From Bremerella cremea (GTDB lineage Bacteria > Planctomycetota > Planctomycetia > Pirellulales > Pirellulaceae), in assembly GCF_003335505.1 (NCBI RefSeq), contig NZ_QPEX01000034.1:1-64000 (forward strand): a stretch of 64,000 nt of DNA, in the 5' to 3' direction. Positions 60,184 through 64,000 of this stretch are shown piece by piece. Positions within the stretch are counted from its first letter, which is position 1, and each line of letters begins with the position of its first letter. A program made the translations under genes and the position numbers. A model generated the notes under the pieces. The model was not told the DNA's origin, searched no databases, and saw nothing but the letters and a program-made list of their open reading frames with translations.

Positions 60184-61215
60184 CTAGTTGTTGGCAATGA
60201 CTTCACCGTTTTTAGCGGTGATTTGCGAAGCAAACGTGTGGGCCGAGACGTTCGACGAAACGAACTGAACCGAGCCATCCCCCATTAAGAATTCCGCCCC
60301 GCCGGGGTGAAACGAAAAGAACCCGTGCGAGCGCATGTTCGAACAGTTGATCGGGCACGGGCCACCACTGGAAGTGTACGAACCGTCGTACAACGAACCG
60401 GCCACCCAATGCTCGCCATTGAGAACGTCTGCCCAGGCTCCCCCTTGCGTCGACCCCAGTTGCGAGGTCAGCGTCGGGTCGATCTGGCGTTTCTTGTAAA
60501 CATTCGAGCCTCCAAGCCGTTCGCCAACCAGGAATGTGTTCGAGGTGCCGTCTAAGATATCGGCCATCCGCGAAGCTTTACTAGCGGCTCCGTAGCCGGT
60601 GTTGGTCAGGGCTCCGCTACGGTCGCTTTGGCCGACGCCTGAGTAGGCCAGTGTGCTGAAATCGCCGAAAACGCCTGATGTGACGATGTAATCGCTCCGC
60701 GATGCTTTCCAGGTTAAATCCATCGGCGGAATGCCGCTGGCCATCGCCCCTTGAGGAATTTTGTACTCGTGCGTTTCGGCTTCGGTGGCCGAAGGGCACA
60801 TGAACATTTCGACCGGGGTGGCAATGGCCGCCAGGTTCGAGGTGACCGAGGCAGACGGAAAGCCCATTGATGCCGCTTCGTTGAACGAAGGAACCTTGGG
60901 ATCAATGCGGTCTGCCAGGTTGCCTTGTTCCATAAACGGCAGCAGTTGGGTTCCCCAACTCGAGGCGTTCATGTCGGTGGTAAAGTTCCAACTGAACGGG
61001 AAGCTGCGGAACGTATCGTGGTAGTTGTGAAAAGCCAGACCTAACTGCTTGCAATTGTTAGAACATTGCATCCGCCGCGCCGCCTCGCGGGCTTGTTGCA
61101 CCGCCGGTAAAAGCAGCGAGACTAACACCCCGATGATCGCAATGACCACCAGTAATTCGACCAACGTAAAGGCCTGTTTCCGATCTGTGGAAACACGTTG
61201 CGCTCGGTAACTCAT
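60184..61215 (-). CDS. DUF1559 prepilin-like protein
   Basis: 343 residues with AAGGA upstream. Leader MSYRAQRVSTDRKQAFTLVE: the residue before Phe is Ala rather than Gly at the prepilin cleavage position, so processing may be less efficient. Then LLVVIAIIGVLVSLLLPAVQ, the QAREAARRMQC segment, the DUF1559 body, and FHPGGAEFLMGDGSVQFVSS. First gene of the third DUF1559-lipoprotein pair. Confidence 0.92.
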   Translation of the reverse strand: MSYRAQRVSTDRKQAFTLVELLVVIAIIGVLVSLLLPAVQQAREAARRMQCSNNCKQLGLAFHNYHDTFRSFPFSWNFTTDMNASSWGTQLLPFMEQGNLADRIDPKVPSFNEAASMGFPSASVTSNLAAIATPVEMFMCPSATEAETHEYKIPQGAMASGIPPMDLTWKASRSDYIVTSGVFGDFSTLAYSGVGQSDRSGALTNTGYGAASKASRMADILDGTSNTFLVGERLGGSNVYKKRQIDPTLTSQLGSTQGGAWADVLNGEHWVAGSLYDGSYTSSGGPCPINCSNMRSHGFFSFHPGGAEFLMGDGSVQFVSSNVSAHTFASQITAKNGEVIANN

Positions 61216-61588
61216 AGGAGCACCATTCCTTTGAAGAGAAAGAAGAGAAGAGGAGTAGACTCAGCAAAAGGAGAAAGCCAGCGAAGCGTTTATCGACTTT
61301 ACCTGTGAGAATCTGATTTTCATGATGTGAAATTTTGACGAGAATGACTAGGGAATTCGTTGTACGGAGAACCCTGTATTTTTACAAGCGGAATATGCCC
61401 ATATAGATCGACGGTGCCTTATTTGAGAAGTAACCCCGCACGGCTGGAGTAGTTTCTCGACGGGCGATCAGGAAACGTTTTCGGCCAGCCGGAAAACGAT
61501 TTCCCGAGCGATCAAATTCGTTGACGCCGACTTGGCCAAACCTCATATTGCAGCGAACGCGGATGTTACTACTTGGGGAGGATGCGCT
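61216..61588. other. 373-bp divergent intergenic region
   Basis: It separates the minus-strand DUF1559 operon from the forward gene at 61589 and should hold both promoters. A CGTTTTCGGC/GCCGGAAAACG inverted repeat lies near 61478-61500. No gene is supported. Confidence 0.45.
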
Positions 61589-62581
61589 ATGCAGTACGGC
61601 GAGGGGGCGGAATTGGTTCGCAGGCGACAGCATTGGCTAGTCGTCGTCTGGCTGACGGTTGCTATCAGTGGTTCAACCGCTTGGGCGGAAGAGGGGGACC
61701 GCGAACTTCTGGAAGCCATCGACGTGGCCCTGCGGACCCAGGCTCACGAAATCAAAACGGCCCGGGTCGTTTGCAAGTATCTTAACGGCGGGGCGCGCGC
61801 TGCGATTTCCGGCCCGAAAGTAGACGCAGCCATTGTGAAGCTTCGTCAGGCCTTGGCAGGGGAAGACGAGGCAGCACAACGGGAACGGTTTAAGGAAATC
61901 GTCTCAGAGCTAATCGGTACCCAACCGTGGAGCGAATTGGTGCTGGTGCAGCAAGGCGAATCGATCCGGAATCAGCGGAAGTTGGCCAGCAGCGGCTACG
62001 TGCGAGATGTGGCAACGCATGACGATCATCGCACCTACTACTGGGAGGACAACGGAAGAAAGCAGGCCGAGATCGAATCTACCGAGCAGCGTGCCCAACG
62101 TTCTATCCGTTCGGTTGGGCTTCTGCGGGTGAACCTGGGGGAGCTAGATGACACTTGGAAGGTCATACCTTCCGCTTCGCCCGGCACGGTGAAAATTGGG
62201 CGGACGGAAAACTACCCGTTCTTTGTGTCGTTCGACGAGCGCTCGAAAGTGATGACCCAGGGGATATTTGGGATACCGACGACGACCTACATGGTATGGG
62301 GCGGCCTAACGACCTACCCCGGCGACATCGTGATGCCAACGTGTGGTTTCGATATCACGGTGCTCGACGATAAGGTCAAAACGTTTGAAGCATTCGTCGT
62401 CGAGAAAGCCGAATACAACGTCGAGCTGACCGAAGACCAAGTGCGTTTGCAAGTTGCAAAGGGAACTCGGGTAATCGATCGTCGCGATCCCCAGAACCAG
62501 CGCCATTTCCTTGCCCCGCGTGCAGGCGATGCCGTAACCCTGGCCGATGAACATGCTGCCGACCTCGAAAAACGGAAATGA
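61589..62581 (+). CDS. Exported hypothetical protein
   Basis: 330 residues from the ATG at 61589 with GGGGAGG at good spacing; an upstream TTG frame is rejected. A late hydrophobic signal (HWLVVVWLTVAISGSTAWA-EE, to about residue 33) is followed by a helical segment (ELLEAIDVALRTQAHEIKTARVV; DEAAQRERFKEIVSELI) and a beta-rich half with DDHRTYYWEDNGRKQAEI. It resembles the outer-membrane-lipoprotein-carrier-like proteins that planctomycetes keep in large numbers, but I cannot assign it. Single gene. Confidence 0.65.
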   Translation: MQYGEGAELVRRRQHWLVVVWLTVAISGSTAWAEEGDRELLEAIDVALRTQAHEIKTARVVCKYLNGGARAAISGPKVDAAIVKLRQALAGEDEAAQRERFKEIVSELIGTQPWSELVLVQQGESIRNQRKLASSGYVRDVATHDDHRTYYWEDNGRKQAEIESTEQRAQRSIRSVGLLRVNLGELDDTWKVIPSASPGTVKIGRTENYPFFVSFDERSKVMTQGIFGIPTTTYMVWGGLTTYPGDIVMPTCGFDITVLDDKVKTFEAFVVEKAEYNVELTEDQVRLQVAKGTRVIDRRDPQNQRHFLAPRAGDAVTLADEHAADLEKRK

Positions 62582-62638
62582 GCACCAGCCAAACGGGCAC
62601 GTAGGCCAGCCGCCGAGACAGCCTGACCTACGCAGCGG

Positions 62639-63010
62639 TCAACCAACACAGTGTCCCGGCACGGTCATTTTTGTGAACAGATGGGGTGATGCTACCGCGC
62701 TGGCGGGATAGTCTGCGATTCGTTTTTGGAATTCTGGGTTAAGAAACGCGTTGCGAAAGCTCTCAACGTTTTCCCAAATCGCGTAGTTGACAAATGTTGG
62801 GCTGCCACCGATTCCCTTGTGCATTTGCGTTGAGATGTATCCCGGTTGCTCCCGCATAAAGTCAGCATCATGCTTCCACGCCTCGATCAATGCCTCTTCA
62901 TCGGCAGCATCGACCGTAAATACGTTTATCAGCACTACCGGACCATCGACGGTCGCTTGCAATTGTTGGGCAAGAGAAGTGCTTTCGTTGAGTTCTTTGA
63001 ATTCTGGCAC
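62639..63010 (-). CDS. ABM-fold monooxygenase-like protein
   Basis: 123 residues from a GTG at 63010 with AAAGGAAAACAG upstream; a longer frame crosses the operators and is rejected. Antibiotic-biosynthesis-monooxygenase (dimeric alpha/beta barrel) pattern: VVLINVFTVDAADEEALIEAWKHDADFMREQPGYISTQMHK, then FVNYAIWENVESFRNAF. Members oxidise quinone-like or heme-like substrates without cofactors. Divergent from a MarR regulator across two palindromes, so probably under its control. Confidence 0.82.
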   Translation of the reverse strand: MPEFKELNESTSLAQQLQATVDGPVVLINVFTVDAADEEALIEAWKHDADFMREQPGYISTQMHKGIGGSPTFVNYAIWENVESFRNAFLNPEFQKRIADYPASAVASPHLFTKMTVPGHCVG

Positions 63011-63064
63011 CTGTTTTCCTTTACGGTCAGGGGATTTGTTTTGCTGCTTTACCGAGAGTAAAAT

Positions 63065-63078
63065 GACAGCATGCTGTC
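63065..63078. promoter_or_regulatory. Palindromic operator 1 in the marR/monooxygenase gap
   Basis: GACAGCATGCTGTC is a perfect 14-bp palindrome, 54 bp from the monooxygenase start. Confidence 0.75.
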
Positions 63079-63099
63079 GATGTTGAATTGTTTCGCATT

Positions 63100-63113
63100 G
63101 ACAACATGCTGTC
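63100..63113. promoter_or_regulatory. Palindromic operator 2 in the marR/monooxygenase gap
   Basis: GACAACATGCTGTC differs from operator 1 by one base; the centres are 35 bp apart. It overlaps TTGACA hexamers on both strands (63098-63103 and 63115-63110), so binding would block promoters in both directions. It lies 22 bp before the marR start. Confidence 0.72.
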
Positions 63114-63135
63114 AAGATTCAAAAGGGAAAGATGT

Positions 63136-63573
63136 ATGAAGAAAAATGGCGAGCGGTTTACCGAGTTGGTGCTTGAGGTATTCAAACTCAACGGATTGCT
63201 GTTGGCTGAGGGGGATCGCATTGCCGGAGAATACGAGCTGTCCAGCGCACGTTGGAAGGTGCTTGGTTCAGTGGCGATCAGTGGACGCCCGATGACGGTC
63301 GCCCAAATCGGACGGCATATGGGGCAGGCCAGGCAAAGCGTTCAGCGTATCGCCAACGAGATGGCGGAAAGCGGTTATTTCACTTGGGAGGATAACCCCA
63401 GCGATAAACGGGCGATGCTGTTAAAGCTGACCGCCAAGGGGAAGCGAGTCTACAAGCAGCTTGAAGCGGAGCAAGCACAATGGGCAAACGAAGCCGCAAG
63501 CGGATTGCCCCCAGACGAGCTTGATTCCGCACTCAAAGTTTTGCGCCGTCTGAGCGATCAATTTGGCACATGA
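63136..63573 (+). CDS. MarR-family transcriptional regulator
   Basis: 145 residues from the ATG at 63136 with AAAGGGAAAG upstream; an in-frame start 16 codons earlier lies inside the operator and is rejected. Winged-helix core: RWKVLGSVAISGRPMTVAQI, GRHMGQARQSVQRIANEMAE, and the wing NPSDKRAMLLKLTAKGKRVY. Dimer-forming helices lie at both ends. Paired palindromes overlapping its own promoter region predict autoregulation and control of the divergent monooxygenase. Ligand unknown, probably an aromatic or quinone compound. Confidence 0.92.
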   Translation: MKKNGERFTELVLEVFKLNGLLLAEGDRIAGEYELSSARWKVLGSVAISGRPMTVAQIGRHMGQARQSVQRIANEMAESGYFTWEDNPSDKRAMLLKLTAKGKRVYKQLEAEQAQWANEAASGLPPDELDSALKVLRRLSDQFGT

Positions 63574-63865
63574 CGCGAACGTTCAACCGGCAGCCACTGG
63601 GGATCATGCATTACAATATGCCAGACTTCGCCGCTCGGCCTGCTGATAAACTGCCTAGCTGGATAGACCACAGCGAGTAGACGAACCCGGTGGCATTTCT
63701 CATCCGTCGAATCGTGGTCACTTGCAGGCAGCTATTTTGAACAAGCCCGATAATTCGGATGCGTTTGAGCTTCTTTTTGGCTGAGGGGGTGTTGCGGTTT
63801 AGCTGCGATTCCCAGTCCCGCTGGTCGGTTGATCTCAAAACGACTCTCCTCCTAGCCTCTCTTCT

Positions 63866-64000
63866 CTAATCCCCAAACGGTGTCCAGAAGGCGAAGACCA
63901 AGCAAGCCGCGACCATGAAAAATTGGGCCGCGATGCAGGTCCAGTAGAGTGGCGGATTGTTCTCGCGCGTGACCTTGAACCAGGCCCACCAGGGGAAGAT
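63866..64000 (-). CDS. C-terminal end of a membrane protein, cut by the window edge
   Basis: 44 codons up to a TAG at 63866 read IFPWWAWFKVTRENNPPLYW followed by a hydrophobic helix (CIAAQFFMVAACLVFAFW) and the end TPFGD. The gene continues past 64000. The helix and even codon use support a real gene; the family cannot be told from this piece. Confidence 0.6.
   Translation of the reverse strand: MFPWWAWFKVTRENNPPLYWTCIAAQFFMVAACLVFAFWTPFGD

Noticed and set aside
63611..63838. 75-codon minus-strand frame
   Set aside because: TTG start without ribosome site, no recognisable composition; left as unassigned sequence before the truncated membrane gene.

Overview
The window looks like the chromosome of a planctomycete, most likely a Pirellulaceae-type bacterium (Blastopirellula, Bremerella or Rhodopirellula relative). 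The grounds are three copies of the prepilin-like DUF1559 protein, each followed by a small carboxypeptidase-regulatory-like lipoprotein; an ECF sigma factor overlapping a zinc-finger Ser/Thr kinase; a DUF1080 protein; RHS debris; many secreted or lipoprotein genes of unknown function; and a tRNA-Ile/tRNA-Ala pair with its own strong promoter and no 16S gene in front of it, as expected where 16S is unlinked from 23S-5S. No plasmid, phage or CRISPR hallmark is visible.

Layout. 0-0.6 kb: leader of a presumed 23S operon on the minus strand. 0.8-6.3 kb: thioredoxin-fold protein, azoreductase with a divergent HxlR regulator, and the first DUF1559-lipoprotein pair. 6.3-20 kb: an accessory stretch of small hypothetical genes, a decayed RHS gene with a coupled immunity-like gene, and a SMI1/ankyrin protein. 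It is peppered with a GC-rich interspersed repeat of about 210 bp (nine full or partial copies plus two degenerate reversed ones) and a 101-105 bp MITE-like element. 11.7-15.4 kb inside it is more ordinary (two proteins sharing a C-terminal domain, a lipoprotein, an AraC regulator). 20-29.4 kb: DmpA peptidase, bestrophin, YjaB acetyltransferase, MocR regulator, assimilatory sulfite reductase with a coupled mini-membrane protein, DUF983 and DUF1080 proteins. 21.3-21.9 and 29.5-31.1 kb: REP-like palindromes, tandem arrays and a REP-associated tyrosine transposase, with a 13-bp minisatellite.

31.2-45.4 kb is repeat-poor and made of operons: two TatA paralogues; a four-gene TPR / ExbB / ExbD / terpenoid-cyclase-fold operon; and a forward ECF sigma, zinc-finger kinase and 1344-residue secreted protein with five copies of an unrecognised domain. 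45.7 kb: tRNA-Val(CAC). 46.3-53.4 kb: a ketoglutarate-semialdehyde-type dehydrogenase with an altered active site, then a siderophore-type ABC importer operon headed by the second DUF1559-lipoprotein pair. 53.8-59.4 kb: a DUF3987 protein and two RlaP/COG3541-type nucleotidyltransferases flanking a small conserved protein, set among four copies of a palindromic element. 59.7-64 kb: third DUF1559-lipoprotein pair, a secreted protein, and a MarR regulator divergent from a small monooxygenase with two palindromic operators between them.

The best candidates for something undescribed are the REP/transposase locus with its tandem derivatives, the nucleotidyltransferase trio embedded in palindromic elements, the kinase-linked five-repeat protein, the DUF1559-headed iron importer, and the TIR-bounded mini-element. 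All functions are read from sequence by eye; no database search was run.
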